DNA from: Adiantum capillus-veneris | Lineage: Eukaryota; Streptophyta; Polypodiopsida; Polypodiales; Pteridaceae | Direction: 5' to 3' | Assembly: GCA_014529385.2 (NCBI GenBank) | Contig: CM043965.1 | Span: 12,911,912 to 12,975,911, forward strand | DNA: 64,000 nt | Part shown: positions 1-11,067 of the stretch, in pieces | How positions within the stretch are numbered: the stretch's first letter is position 1 | Layout: every line of letters starts with the position of its first letter | The notes under the pieces: generated by a model | Databases searched by the model: none | Seen by the model: only the letters and a program-made list of their open reading frames with translations | Told to the model about the DNA's origin: nothing | Made by a program: the position numbers and the translations under genes

Positions 1-1552
1 TGAAGGAAATGTGTTTCAGAATTAAAGGCCTATTAAAAAAGTTCGAAGCATGGAGCATCATACACATTGAATGTGCTCTAAATGGGGAGGCACATGAAGC
101 AACTCAAAGAATGATTGGGGAGCTATTTTTATTAAGGACCAATTTACCTCTTTATCATGGTCGAGAAATTTTGGTTGAAGAAGAGGAGTTTTCGCTAACA
201 AGAATCATTCCTAAGGACATTCAAAGGTCTAAGAAGTATGGTTTTGTGCGTAGAGCATCCAAGTACAAATTGACTAGTGATGCCTTGTACATGAAAGGGG
301 CTGATCTCGTGTTGAAACGTGTACCTTGGCGGGAGGAGCTTTATAGAGTGTTGGAAGAGAATCATGAAGGCGCATGTGGTGGACATTTTGTTATAAAGAT
401 CACCTTGCATAAGATCTTACAAGAGGGGTATGTATGGCCTAGTTTGTACAAGGATTTCACCATTGGTGTAGGTCTTGCAATAGGTGTCAAGCATTTGGGA
501 AGAGAGTGTTGAAGCCACAGTTACGAAAAACCATTATGGCATTTGATGTGTTTCAAAAGTGGGGGTTGATGCAATAGGCCCGTTATCTATCACAAGCAGG
601 GGCAAAAGCTATATGTTTGACTGCAGTGGACTACCCCTCTAGATGGGAAGAGGCTATAGCAGTAAAATAAATCACTGCAAAGGATGTGGCAAAATTTGTG
701 TACGATGAAATATGTTGCAAGTTTGGGGTGCCACTAGAGCTACTTTCAGACAAGGGGCCAGGATTTAGAGCTAAACTATTAGACTTTTTATGCGCGAAGA
801 TGAAGATTAGGCACCAGCATACCACTCCTTATTATCCACAATGTAATGGCTTAAATGAAAGATTCAATGGTGAGTTGGTACAAGTTCTTTCAAAAGTGAC
901 AGAGCACCAAGGAAAGAATTGGAATTTGGAGTTGCCTAGTGCATTATGGGCTTATTGTACTTCGGTAAAGACAGGTACAAGGTTTACTTCATTTCATTTG
1001 GTATATGGAAAGGAAGCACTATTGCCTGTGGAAGTAGAGTTTCCTACGGTCAAGATGTTAGAGAAGTTTCTTGGGCAGTCCATTGATACATTCAAAGAGA
1101 GGCTCTTACAGTTACAAGAGGTTCAATTGGATAGGATGAGCACATTGGAACATTATGGACAGATGCAAGATAAGGCTTTAGCAAAGATAAATGAAAAGGT
1201 CAAAAGTAAGGGTATCAAGAAACACGACTTGGTTCTGCGCTACAATAGTAAGTTGGACAAGACATTCCAAAAGAAGTTTCAAATTAATGGGAAGGCCCTT
1301 TCAAGGTATTTGAGTGTTTTTGAATCGTACATATCAACTGGCTAACCTAGATGGGATTCTACATAAGTGAAGGGTAAATGGATTGCGTCTAAATTATACC
1401 ATGCTAGATTAATGATGGGGAGCAAGATGAGTTGTCTCCAGAACAAGTAATGTATGTGAGGGATGAGGAGACCTATGACGCGGCGAGTCTCATATTTCTT
1501 TTTGCTGCTGTTGATCATGAATGACCTAGCAGGCTAGGGGATGGGCAAATTA
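1..1552 (+). pseudogene. Tat-like gypsy pol remnant (aRNase H tail, integrase), copy A
   Basis: The first 90 bases are the tail of a second RNase H domain (IIHIECALNGEAHE). They are followed by the integrase zinc-binding region (HEGACGGH, then Cys pairs) and the integrase core. The second catalytic Asp lies in the LLSDKG motif at about 749-751. The core is followed by LVYGKEALLP and a C-terminal domain ending near 1,524. The reading frame shifts near 460 and 560 and is broken again near 1,290, so no functional protein can be made. It matches 27,753-29,948 base for base at high identity but lacks the 678 bp insertion found there; the single target sequence CACATGAA sits at 91-98. It is the 3' part of an element that continues left of the window. 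Confidence 0.88.
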
Positions 1553-2966
1553 TGTTAGGAGTTTTTTGAAAGAAGTGATTGCACATATACACATACACAT
1601 GCATGGTGCATTGAATAAAGAATTTCCCATTGTCCAGAGCCAGGTGGTTACGTGGGGCCAACATGTATACAAGTAGGACAGTGTGTACATAGTACATCGA
1701 TTTTCATTATCACCAGTATTAGTGTGTTTTACTATAAAAATGAGGGGTTGGTGGAGCGTAAAACTTCTTGAGGAAGCTATCATGGAGCGCACACCATGAG
1801 GTAAGCAAGTGCGTCAGATGACATCACGTGGCGTTAGGAGGTCGAATGGGGTCAATACTTGCACGTGGTAAGCGAGGACACAACGGGGGTGTTTTCTTGT
1901 GATGAATTATGCAAAAAGGTAGTCATGTAGACTATATTTGGAGGCCACTTCACGTGATTATGGGATGCATTATTGGAAAAAGTTGAGTACCAAGTGTGCG
2001 GATGGATGTAGAAGGGTGACAAAAATGCACTGCGTGGATATTTTTTGGCATGTTCGGGGTCTGTTTGAGATCAATCGAAAGGCCAAAGGTGCCCAAGGGA
2101 AAGTGTGGACACTCAAAAACCTGAGAAAAAAACCAAAAAAACGTGGAGAGAAAAAGAAGAACAGTCGCAACTCTATTTTTGCTGTTTTTGGATCCTGGTT
2201 TGGCCATAAACTGCTCATCCGAGGTCGGATTTGAGCACTTTGATATTGAAGATTGGGGTTTTCGGCCGTTTGGGATGCAATGGTGCTGTCCATTTTGCCA
2301 AATTTGTCACTTTTTTTGTTGTTTTGATTGTGTAAGTTTCTCTTGTTCGGGGTCCGTTTGAGGTCAATCGAAAGGCCAAAGGTGCCCAAGGGATAAAGTG
2401 AAGTGTGGACACTCCAAAACCTGAGAGAAAAACCAAAAAAACGTGGAGAGAAGAGGAAGAATGGTTGCAACTCTATTTTTACTGTTTTTGGAGTCTGTTT
2501 GGGCCATAAATTGCTCATTCGAGGTCGGATTTGAGCACTTTGATATTGCAGACCGGGGTTTTGGGCCGTTCCAGACGCAATGGCTGTCCATTTTTCTAAG
2601 TTTCTCACTGTTTTTTTTTTGTTTTGATTGTGTAAGTTTCTCTTGTGAGCGAAGCCTCTACTTAAATTTGTGATTGTATTTGGCATATTTCATCCATATT
2701 GTGCAAGCTATTTGCCCCATTGGTGTTGGCCCAAGCTCAATTGTATCTAAACATAAAAAATCTTCCTTTTTTGGGTATGTGTGTGTGTGTCTGTGTTGAG
2801 TGGGCAAATTGATTGTCTCTCTCCTCTCACTCCATCGATGTGCTCCCTATCTCGGTAAGGTGGGTTGTGTAAACCGAGTGGTGCGCCATAGTGTGTGTGT
2901 GTATCATCCCAAGAGTGTGTGTCGGGTGATTATAGAGGTGTTGTGTGCTTTTCCATCCTGCTCACA
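1553..2966 (+). repeat. Putative 3' LTR of Tat-like element, copy A
   Basis: The right edge is set where similarity to the 22,019-22,641 LTR remnant stops, after CTGCTCACA (2966). The left edge is inferred from a TG (1553) after a purine-rich stretch (GGCTAGGGGATGGG) and is uncertain by tens of bases. The LTR contains two imperfect copies of a unit of about 293 bp (starting near 2,055 and 2,348) and short GT tracts. Short ORFs in it are not genes. Confidence 0.6.
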
Positions 2967-3112
2967 CTGCCATTGAATAAAAGAGAAATTGTCAATGTAT
3001 CGGCCATTTCTCATGAAATACAATATGCTTGTGACCATCAAGTAACTTTTGAGGATTTTATGTGTCAAGATTTGAGCAATTGACAAGACAAGTGAAATAA
3101 TAAAAAAGTTAG

Positions 3113-3113
<1 letters not shown>

Positions 3114-3177
<64 letters not shown>
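3114..3177. repeat. (CT)n microsatellite
   Basis: An uninterrupted run of about 32 CT dinucleotides. The same locus in copy B (31,502-31,590) is about 25 bp longer. Confidence 0.97.
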
Positions 3178-3181
<4 letters not shown>

Positions 3182-3687
3182 CCTCCCCCCATTTCCAAAA
3201 AAATATCCCTTAGCCTTATTGTTAGGTAAATAAAATTCACACTAATAAACTCTTGAAATTCAAATGTTCATGTTCATATGGTAGGAATTGTTGTTAGGAA
3301 AACATGGTTCCCTCACTCGAGAGACTTATTAGGTTCTAATGAGAGAACTAAAGATATCGTTGTGTAACACTTGAACATTGATTCATCTCAACAAGTGATC
3401 GATGACATTGAATCAAATAGCTTTGTAAGTTATAAGCTCTATTCTTATTTGTCTCACCCACCACAACAACCTTTTTCTCTCTCTTTCTCTCTCTGCTACT
3501 TAGTTTTGTGTGATTTGTAGAGTGCGATTTGTAGGAAAATGCAATTAATACAACGAAGAAAACATAAAAGTTTGCAAGCGTATCTTCAATGATGGTAACC
3601 ATTGGCACCATGAGTTAACTCTATTTTTAAGTTTATTCTATATAATTACAACAATGACATACACTTTTTGTGAGCTTTTTCTCTTAG
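3178..3687. other. Unassigned DNA upstream of split gene
   Basis: No ORF with recognisable similarity is seen. Upstream exons of the split gene at 3,688-4,378 could lie here, for example around 3,538-3,590 after a TTTGTAG acceptor-like site, but none can be supported by an open frame in both copies. Confidence 0.4.
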
Positions 3688-4378
3688 AACACTTCGAGCA
3701 AAGAGCCTCTTAAAAAGAAGAAGAAGTTACCAACTTCAAGTGACAGGAAGGTGTGTTTGTAAGTTAGCTCTTATGTTGTTAGAGTGTATAATAATCCATT
3801 AAAAAAATTCGTTGTGTGTAGGCACTTGGTAATCTCTCTAATCAAATCCCCCCTTTTATGTGCAATCAAAATCATTCAACGGTGAGTGTTAATTTGAACA
3901 ATTTAAAAGTGTGAAAATGTTGACATTATTGATGTCACCTTTTGATTAATGATTCTTTCTTGTGTAGATGCCTAAAGTAATCAAGTCGCCTAAAGTAATC
4001 AGGTCATGTAGAATTATTTAAAAGCCGCCAAGGTTCAATGAGAGCTTTGATGAAGAGGTTAGATGAAAGTAATATCGTACTTATACATGTCGCTTAGCTA
4101 TAGTTCATTGGCATGGCTTGATCTAGTTACTAATTATTGTTTTTTGGATTCTTTAGGTTGTGATGGAGCTATTGAGCAATGACCTCATGGAGGAAATTGC
4201 AATGGATGCATTGAACTTAGATGATGTAGATGACATGTATGGTCAACTTTGGCCAACTATAAGAGACCTAAAGAGCACACACAAAGTACATTTTAAAAGT
4301 TGCACTAGCAAATCACATCCAGAGAATCCTTTGAGATGTTACATACAATGGATTTCTTCCACTAAAGCCTCTATTTAA
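3688..4378 (+). pseudogene. Decayed multi-exon gene with D-box-like motif, copy A
   Basis: Four blocks are each bounded by AG acceptor and GT donor dinucleotides, and each is a multiple of three long: 3688-3750, 3822-3881, 3968-4057 and 4157-4378 (ends at TAA). The introns have pyrimidine-rich or TTGTGTAG acceptors and donors such as GTGAGT. Joined, the first two blocks place RKALGNLSN across the splice junction; this fits the destruction-box consensus RxxLxxxxN and follows a lysine-rich stretch (KKKKK). The last block is acidic (NLDDVDDMYGQLWP). A single base change makes a TAA in block three (codon 18), so copy A is probably dead. A land-plant securin (PATRONUS type) also has RKAL...N, but the rest was not recognised. 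The family is unknown; a 5' exon is missing. Confidence 0.45.
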
Positions 4379-4451
4379 AGGCCCTTGTAATTCTATTCAC
4401 TTTAGAATTGAAACCTCAAAAGTTTTCTTCATCTATGCTCATCTACATGTT

Positions 4452-4457
4452 AATAAA
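4452..4457 (+). terminator. AATAAA polyadenylation signal candidate
   Basis: An AATAAA hexamer 74 bases after the stop codon of the split gene. It is conserved at the matching place in copy B (32,837). A hexamer alone is weak evidence. Confidence 0.35.
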
Positions 4458-4800
4458 TCCTCTAAAGGATCTTGGAGAGTAAGCTAAAATTGTTTTTAGC
4501 ATTCTTTTAAAGTAGTCATGCAATTATAAAAAGATACGTAATAGTTTTAATGATGGGGTACAAAATTTAAAGACATGTATCTTTTAATGTAATATGATAG
4601 AGATATTGATAAACTTAGGTAAATTTACATTTCAAACTAGAAATCCTTTTTTGGAGGGAAGAGTGCATCCTTTGACCATTTTTACAGCTCTCTTACACAC
4701 CCACGATTCTTGCACACATGACATGCATCTATTCGTCAAAATGTTAATCACCTCCATAATCTCATGGCAAATAAAGAGGCTCTCCTAGACCTCATTCTCT

Positions 4801-5172
4801 TTCTAATGGGCATCTTGTTAGATGCCACAAGATTTCAAGATGTAGGCATAGGTGGCATCATCTAGAGGGATCTCTCCACCTCAATGCATGCTTTTGCAAC
4901 ATTTGAGAGCTTTGGCATTGTAACCTTGTTTGACATAGCTTGCAATTAGAGTATTCCAAGAGACAACAGCTCAAAATGGAAGCTCTTGAAGCAAACACTT
5001 TTCTTTTTCAAGATCACAGCATTTGGTATACATATCCATAAGTGCATGTTCAAGTATGTTTTCATTTTACAATAATCTTGTGAATTGCCTTTCTGTAGTT
5101 AGTAGCTCATATAGCACCCAAGCTTTCAAGGTGCAAACAGTTATCAATGCATTTGAAGAGAGGAAACCATTT
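4801..5172 (-). pseudogene. PPR protein fragment, copy A
   Basis: The minus-strand translation reads ALMDMYTKC, then VVSWNTLIASYVKQG, then TYAYILKSCG. These are the hallmark phrases of plant PLS-type pentatricopeptide repeats, RNA-binding proteins of mitochondria and plastids. About four repeat motifs are visible. In-frame stops follow ELPF, follow SMH and follow SCGI, and no start or targeting peptide remains. The fragment is a relic, present also in copy B (33,184-33,547). The style of the motifs resembles the large fern and lycophyte PPR families (inference). Confidence 0.8.
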
Positions 5173-6474
5173 TTTCCATGGCATGAGTATGAGATACATA
5201 ATTGTGCTTTTTGTCAAACTAAAAATGCACTTATATATCTTATTTCAAACATTTTCACAAATAAATTTATCAATATTTTGAAATTATTCTACTCCCGACA
5301 CTCTTGCACATGTCTCCCATGAGCATTCCTTATCCATCCCCCACTCTATAGCTACCGCATAGTACTCTCAATAGTAACTACCTTCTAGTGGTAGGCCTCA
5401 TGATTTTATCACTTGTTTATTTAGAATACCAACGTGACTCCTCACTTTTATTTTCCTTATAGTTTGAGCATTTCCAATTTTTTCTCTTTGAGAACATTAT
5501 GGACACTAATCATGGTCTTTGTAGATCTTCTCAATGTAATTTTGAGATAACCATGGTGAAGCTCATAAAGAATAAATGCCAGTTGCAGGTAGTGATTCCA
5601 AAAATTGCATTGTAAGTGCAAGAAAACTTGCATCCAAAGCCCATAAAGAATACATGCTAGCTGCATATAGTGATTTGAAAAATAGATTTAGGCCTAGGAC
5701 AATACATTATAAGTTACATGAAACTAGTTTCTTTTTTCCACAAATTCAACAATTAAAACAACATTATGGACATTTAAAATTTATAATAATGTGAATCACT
5801 AATTTCATACCTTGAGATTGTGTGTTATTTCAAAATGTATCATGTTATGTAGACATGTATGCATCTCATAAGTATCACCTTTAATAGTGATCAATGATGT
5901 CTTTAATAATGGAAAATGACTTGTTGTAGACATTGATTTCATGAATTAGCACCTACCGCAAGCTCTTCTAGTAGCTCTTTCCTCGCAAACTATGTAAAAT
6001 GATGGAATCTATTTTTATTGATGATGTCCACAAGAAGAACAAACACACAAAACAAACTAAACAAACTTTCCTATTTTGCATGGAAAATGTAAATAACTTT
6101 GAACAATTTGAATACTAATTTTTGATGTGTTATTCCTGTTATATTTTGGTTAAAACATCATTTGAATTAAAAAATTTCATAAAGCTTTCTAAAGAGCATT
6201 CATCTCAGCAGAGGAGAAATTCTCATCAACCAAACTTGTGATATAGAGTACTTGAAAAATGAATATTGCACTCAAGCCTCATTTTATTTGTGCAGTAAAG
6301 AGTTTATTTATACTATACATAAAATGGTATTCTAATCATAATGCCATACAAGTTGGAAGCTTGATAGCATATCTTTGAGTCAAATAGATAAAAGCCATAT
6401 TATATTGGCCAAGATGGGCATATTGGTAAGGGCGAGCGTGCGGCCCTTCAAAACTATTGCACCTTACCTTGAAC
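5173..6474. other. AT-rich intergenic DNA, no gene seen
   Basis: Low-complexity AT-rich sequence between the PPR relic and the LTP gene. A short direct repeat of about 45 bp (ATAAAGAATA...GTAGTGATT) occurs near 5,565 and 5,642. The part near 6,480-6,560 is the LTP intron or 3' region. Nothing else was recognised. Confidence 0.5.
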
Positions 6475-7050
6475 TCCTGCACAATCCATGTCAAAAAGAC
6501 ATAAAGGAACAATGACAACCAAGGTCAAGGTTAGCTTCTAATATATAAAACGATGCAATGCAAAAATGTGTAGCATCATGTTATGGGCTATGCAAGGGCC
6601 TTAGTAGTTTGAGTGAAGGTAACCTGGGATCTACCTTAGATCCATGCACACGGTTTGTGTGTGTGTGTGTGGTTTGTGAGACAGAGAGAGAGAGGGGGGG
6701 GGGAGAAGAAGAGACGTACAGCAGGAACCCGAAAGCTGGCAGACGGATTTGAGGTTGGAGACGCCCTGCTGGTTGATGACGCTTTTGAAGTTGTCGGGGA
6801 TAGCACTGCAGACGCAGGAAGCGCTGGATGATTTGAGGAGGCTGCAGCATCCACTATTGGCGGTAGGGGTGGGGGGGTTGGAGCCTAGCACGTACACGCT
6901 ACATTGGTTGTAGAGCTCCTGAGCGCTGGGGCAAGAAGCCTCGGCGGCCAGCGCCGTCCAATTAGACCCGTACAGCTGGGCGGTCTGCATTACCACCACC
7001 ACCATCATCAACGCAAGGCGGGTAAAGCCTCCATAGCCTGAGCCTTCCAT
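6475..7050 (-). CDS. Non-specific lipid-transfer-like protein, copy A
   Basis: A small secreted protein of 110 residues. Residues 1 to about 37 form a hydrophobic signal peptide (MMVVVV core, ALAAEA near the cleavage site). The mature part has the eight-cysteine motif C-X9-C-X17-CC-X9-CXC-X22-C-X5-C, which in this family forms four disulfides around a lipid-binding cavity; the protein is expected in the cell wall. Exon 1 is 7050-6720. A GTACGT donor follows directly, and a TTGTGCAG acceptor at 6,477 would end a 243 bp intron. Joining T to GA then gives a TGA stop right after the eighth cysteine, so the stop codon spans the splice junction. I chose the ATG at 7050 because conservation with copy B starts there. 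The intron holds the GT/GA/G repeats. Exon 1 is much richer in GC than its surroundings. The family assignment is strong; the second exon is inference. Confidence 0.8.
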
Positions 7051-7118
7051 CTCTCTCGCTCGCTCGTCTTTGGCTCTGTCCCTCAGTTGCGCACCACCCT
7101 TTCCCATGCACTCCTTCG

Positions 7119-7125
7119 TTTTATA
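7119..7125 (-). promoter_or_regulatory. TATA box of LTP gene, copy A
   Basis: TATAAAA on the minus strand, 69 bases upstream of the ATG and next to a C-run on the plus strand. It is conserved in copy B at 35,500-35,506. The distance implies a short 5' leader. Confidence 0.55.
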
Positions 7126-7608
7126 AACCCCCCCCCCCCAAAACAAAACACCAAACCAGACACCCCGCGCTTCAAACATCTCCATCACCCAGAGGACTGC
7201 TTTCTTCTCGCTGCATTCATTTACCCACTGCCTCTATTGACCGTAGCCCCACTCCTTAAAAGCTTAAGCTCCTGATTAACACCCACACAGTACACGTTTC
7301 AACAGCCCGACACGACAATGTTGTACTTTTATAATTTGCCAAGTCCAGACTGCTGTGCCACATGGCCAATAACATCACTTCATGAGCATCTAAAGGTTTG
7401 GTAAACAAATTCCCTCTCTCGTAGGCCTCCACTAGCCATTTATGCCATTTATGGTGTTGAAACAAGGTGAAGATTCACGGTGGCCTTTGGAGTGCCAATG
7501 TTATGAGTGATGAGAACATAGAAGTTAATGCGGAATGATAGATCTCTGCATGAAGTGTGTTCCTCATCTTCTATGCCCTTGCCGCATCATCCACTTGCCT
7601 CCTCTTCT

Positions 7609-7610
<2 letters not shown>

Positions 7611-7645
<35 letters not shown>

Positions 7646-7781
7646 TTGCTTCGCGACTTCAAGAGCGAGCGATATATATATATATGAAAAATCACCAAAT
7701 TAAATTCCCCGGAAACTCCCAAAATACCCCTCAAATTTGAAAATTTCCCAAACTACCCCCAATATTTTGTCATAAATTCCC

Positions 7782-7815
<34 letters not shown>

Positions 7816-7954
7816 GAGAGAGACCTTTGCTTCGCAACTTCAAGAGAGAGCGATATATATATATGAAAAATCACCAAAATTCCCCGGAAACTCCCAAAAT
7901 ACCCCTCAAATTTGAAAATTTCCCAAACTACCCCCAATATTTTGTCATAAATTC

Positions 7955-8030
<76 letters not shown>

Positions 8031-8175
8031 GAGAGAGACCTTTGCTTCGCAACTTCAAGAGAGAGCGATATATATATATGAAAAATCACCAAAATTCCCC
8101 GGAAACTCCCAAAATACCCCTCAAATTTGAAAATTTCCCAAACTACCCCCAATATTTTGTAATAAATTCCCAAAA
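7611..8175. repeat. Three tandem units with GA tracts, copy A
   Basis: A block of about 150 bp (ACCTTTGCTTCGC, a short TA run, then CAAATTTGAAAATTTCCC and CCCCAATATTTTGT) occurs three times, starting near 7,642, 7,824 and 8,038. Each block is preceded by a GA run of a different length (about 29, 41 and 82 bp). Copy B has one block only (35,890-36,120). This points to unequal exchange or replication slippage primed by the GA runs. Confidence 0.9.
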
Positions 8176-8450
8176 TACCCTTCAAATGTTCCGAAATTCC
8201 CAAACTATCCTGGTTGTGAGATTAAATATCCCCAAAGATAAAAAAATTTGTAGCTTTTCATATGAAGACTGATTGTCTATTTATACAAGATGCTAAAACT
8301 AGAATTTGAGTTGGTGATGTAGGCTTTGGAGATGAATTGCTTCATTATTTTTGTACATAATTTCCTTTTTTGTGAGTTAATTTGTGACAATAACATGCTA
8401 GGCACTCAAAAATGGATCTCAATTGTATAAAAGGAATAAAGATTAGAAAA
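8176..8450. other. AT-rich spacer, nothing recognised
   Basis: No gene or repeat was recognised. The matching sequence in B is 36,120-36,400. Confidence 0.4.
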
Positions 8451-8822
8451 TCTTGAACAATCTAACCAAAATAGATACAAGGGTATTTTGGGAATTTCCA
8501 GAAATTGGAGGGGTAAACCACATTTGCATTACCTTTTGCCTTCTAGGTAGCTCTCTGATGTTCCCATTTCTTTTTCTCGACAAGTTGCTAATTCACGTCC
8601 TTCTTAGATTCATCTATAAGCTCTTTGATCACCACACACAAACTAGGATTGGTTCTACTGGTTTCTACTTAATTCCTTCTGCATTTGCATTATCAGGGCA
8701 TTGGACTATAAAATGACCATACTTTCCACGGGTATAGCAGCTGAAGTTCCTCTTACTAAAATTAGCTCTACCCCTTTGTCAGCCATTACCCCAAGATACC
8801 TTTGCCAGTTGCATCACTTTTA
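8451..8822 (-). pseudogene. C-terminal gag piece of LTR element G3, copy A
   Basis: On the minus strand a zinc-knuckle-like motif reads CYTRGKYGHFIVQC (8739-8698). It has the CX2CX4HX4C spacing with the second Cys replaced by Arg. It belongs with the gag N-terminal piece at 12,712-14,015; a gypsy element (G2) lies between the two pieces. The piece ends at about 8,822 at the deletion junction described for copy A. It is non-coding by stops and frameshifts. Confidence 0.55.
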
Positions 8823-9736
8823 GGCAAAAAGGGCTTAAACGCCCTGATGGACATTCTGAGTTCTCGTGACGGCATGGTAGTATTAGGGTTTACTCTTTTC
8901 TATTTGTTGTATTTTTTATAAATTATATGTTTATACTTACAAAAAGCTGTCTTATTATTTTCTTCTGCAGAATCCGACATATACACCGCTTGGACGCGAT
9001 GAGAGGTCTGATTAGACGACGTCGGTCTAGCTATAGCTAGATAGCATTAGTTTCCTTTTATCATAGCATGTATAATGAGATGAAGTGTATACGTCTTTTT
9101 GTAACTATTGGAAAACCATGTATATTTTCTCAATAATGACACTAGTGTTGTAACTATTACATTTGCAAAGCTTAGCAATCAAGTGATTTTGCCTATGATG
9201 TGTACAATTGTCATTGATTTACTTTCATCAATTTACTTTTGTCAGTTTTGTATCTTTATTTTGCAAACAATACTATGGATGATGGAGTTGATGGCTATAT
9301 TGTCTTGTGGGTGACTACATTGGGTCTATACCTTGCACTTTCTTTCAAAGGTGAATTTGGGGTTATCTTGGATTCATTTAGGTTTACTCTATTATTGAAA
9401 CATTCAATATGGTTGATGGGTGGCAGGGCATTCAATGCCCTACCACCCAAAAAATTTTACTGTCAGGCATCGTTATAAGCGTCGCTATATAAGGCTCTGC
9501 AACGTCAGTATCAGCGTCGTTGTAGGTAGCCTGCAACCATTGTTATAAGCGTCGCTATATAGCGACGCTTATAGTGACGCTTATAGTGACGCATATAGCA
9601 ACGGTTATAGCGACGCTCATAGCTACGTTCCCATAGCGACGCTGTTAGTGACGGTCTTAGCGACGCCCGGGAGTATAAAAACCCAATGTATTTCCGTCGC
9701 TAAAAACGTGACAAGTGCACACAACCTCTTGTAGTG
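8823..9736. mobile_element. CACTA transposon, right-end remnant, copy A
   Basis: The right terminus CCTCTTGTAGTG (to 9736) and the subterminal region (about 9,470-9,710), with many GCGTCGCTAT-like units in both orientations, match the complete element in copy B (39,223-42,162). The left end is gone: sequence equivalent to B 36,763-41,245 is missing, which includes the left terminus. No transposase can be seen. Confidence 0.85.
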
Positions 9737-10165
9737 TTTGGAATATAACTTATTTTCTCTTAGCAATTCAAACACTTTCTTTAGATTGTGCAAGTTCTCT
9801 TCTTCAGAAGCACTATACACGAGAATGTCATCAAGAAAGACAATAAAAAACTTGCCCAAATACCATCTCAGGACACTATCCATGAGTATCATGAAAGTTG
9901 TGGGCACATTGGTTAGCCCAAAGGACATAACCAAAAACTTGTAATGTTCAAACCTTGTTTGGAATGCACTTTTGGGTATATCAGCAAGTGGTACTTGGTG
10001 ATATCCTGACCACAAGTCGATTTTAGTAAAAATACAATCGTGGGTGAGCTTGTCAAACAATGCATCTACTCGTGGTAATGGGTACTTGGTCTTAACATCT
10101 ACCACATTCAAACCATGGTAGCTGTCTATGCACATGCGCATGCTACCATCCTTTTTCTTAACCAA
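9737..10165 (-). pseudogene. Gypsy G2 reverse transcriptase, copy A
   Basis: An RT core of the Ty3/gypsy type: KKDGSMRMCID, then YHQV, then FGLTNVPTTF, then the catalytic box FLDDILVYS. The frame is open for about 140 codons and then runs into the CACTA right end at 9,736, which cuts the protein after LYSK. RNase H and integrase are missing in this copy because of the deletion to the left. The element is read right to left. Confidence 0.9.
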
Positions 10166-10513
10166 TAGGATGGGAGAAGCCCATAATAAAGAACTAGGTT
10201 AAATAAACCCTCTATTGACATAGGCAGCAAGCTGACATTTAATCTCAATAGCCTCAGAATGGCTCATTCTATAGAATTGTTTACTAAATGGTTTATTACG
10301 TGCCACCACATTTATGCCATGTTGCACAGATCGTGTCCATAGTAACCCTAGTCGTAAATCATTGGCGAATACATCCTAATATTCCATTAACAAAATTTTA
10401 AATTGATTAGCAACACTTGATTGTTGAGAAGAGAGAGTAGTAGCCATTGTAGGTAGAAAAGAGAGAGAATCATGCATCATTGACAAATTTTCAAAGGAAA
10501 CAACATCAACATT

Positions 10514-10980
10514 CTAAAGAAAATTCACAGAGTAACACAAAAAAAATTCTTCTATTTCATTATCGTAAGTGAGCTTCATAAGCTCTACTATACATATGAG
10601 TGGTGAGGAAGGCACATCCTTCTCTCCTAACAGAAACACTTGTGTGACATTGGCTTCAAACATCACATTGATGTGCTTGTAGGTACGTTTAAGTGATGGT
10701 CCTAGGCTATGTAACCATCCGCAACCAAGTACCACATCCCACTACTTCATATTCATGACCTGGAAATCCATGGATATGCTATACCCTTGCATTTCCAACG
10801 GTACAACTTTCACTTGAGTATCCCACACCTCGGCGTCATATCCGTTCATTATCGCTACCTTGTAATGGTGGGAACTCGGAATCTAGGGCAGCTTGATCCA
10901 TTTTGCCAACCCATAGTTATTGAAATTGTGAGAGGCACCCTCATCTACCAAGATATGTACCCCATGTCCTTGAATAGATC
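10514..10980 (-). pseudogene. Gypsy G2 aspartic protease region, copy A
   Basis: The minus strand shows VDEGASHNF, a retropepsin active-site-like motif in which the usual Ser or Thr is replaced by Glu. About 70 codons on comes VVLGCGWLHSLGP, the conserved C-terminal part of plant gypsy proteases. A TAG just before the second motif breaks the frame. It lies between gag and RT as expected. Confidence 0.7.
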
Positions 10981-11067
10981 CATGCATACGCACTAGCTCA
11001 TGTGGACCAACGGTCTGCTACCACATGGAAGCCATTATACAACATTGATGCACCACCTTGGTGTGTG

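Noticed and set aside
1970-2686. 238-codon minus-strand frame in the T1 LTR
   Set aside because: It lies across the two 293 bp LTR repeats, is antisense to the element and is not kept in copy B.
6400-6480. Possible tRNA (GGTAAGGGCGAGCGTGCGGCCC)
   Set aside because: No cloverleaf with a T-loop GTTCGA and acceptor stem could be drawn.
6631-7188. Extended 185-codon LTP frame
   Set aside because: The upstream ATG at 7,188 lies before the TATA box and is not kept in copy B; the end runs through the intron repeats.
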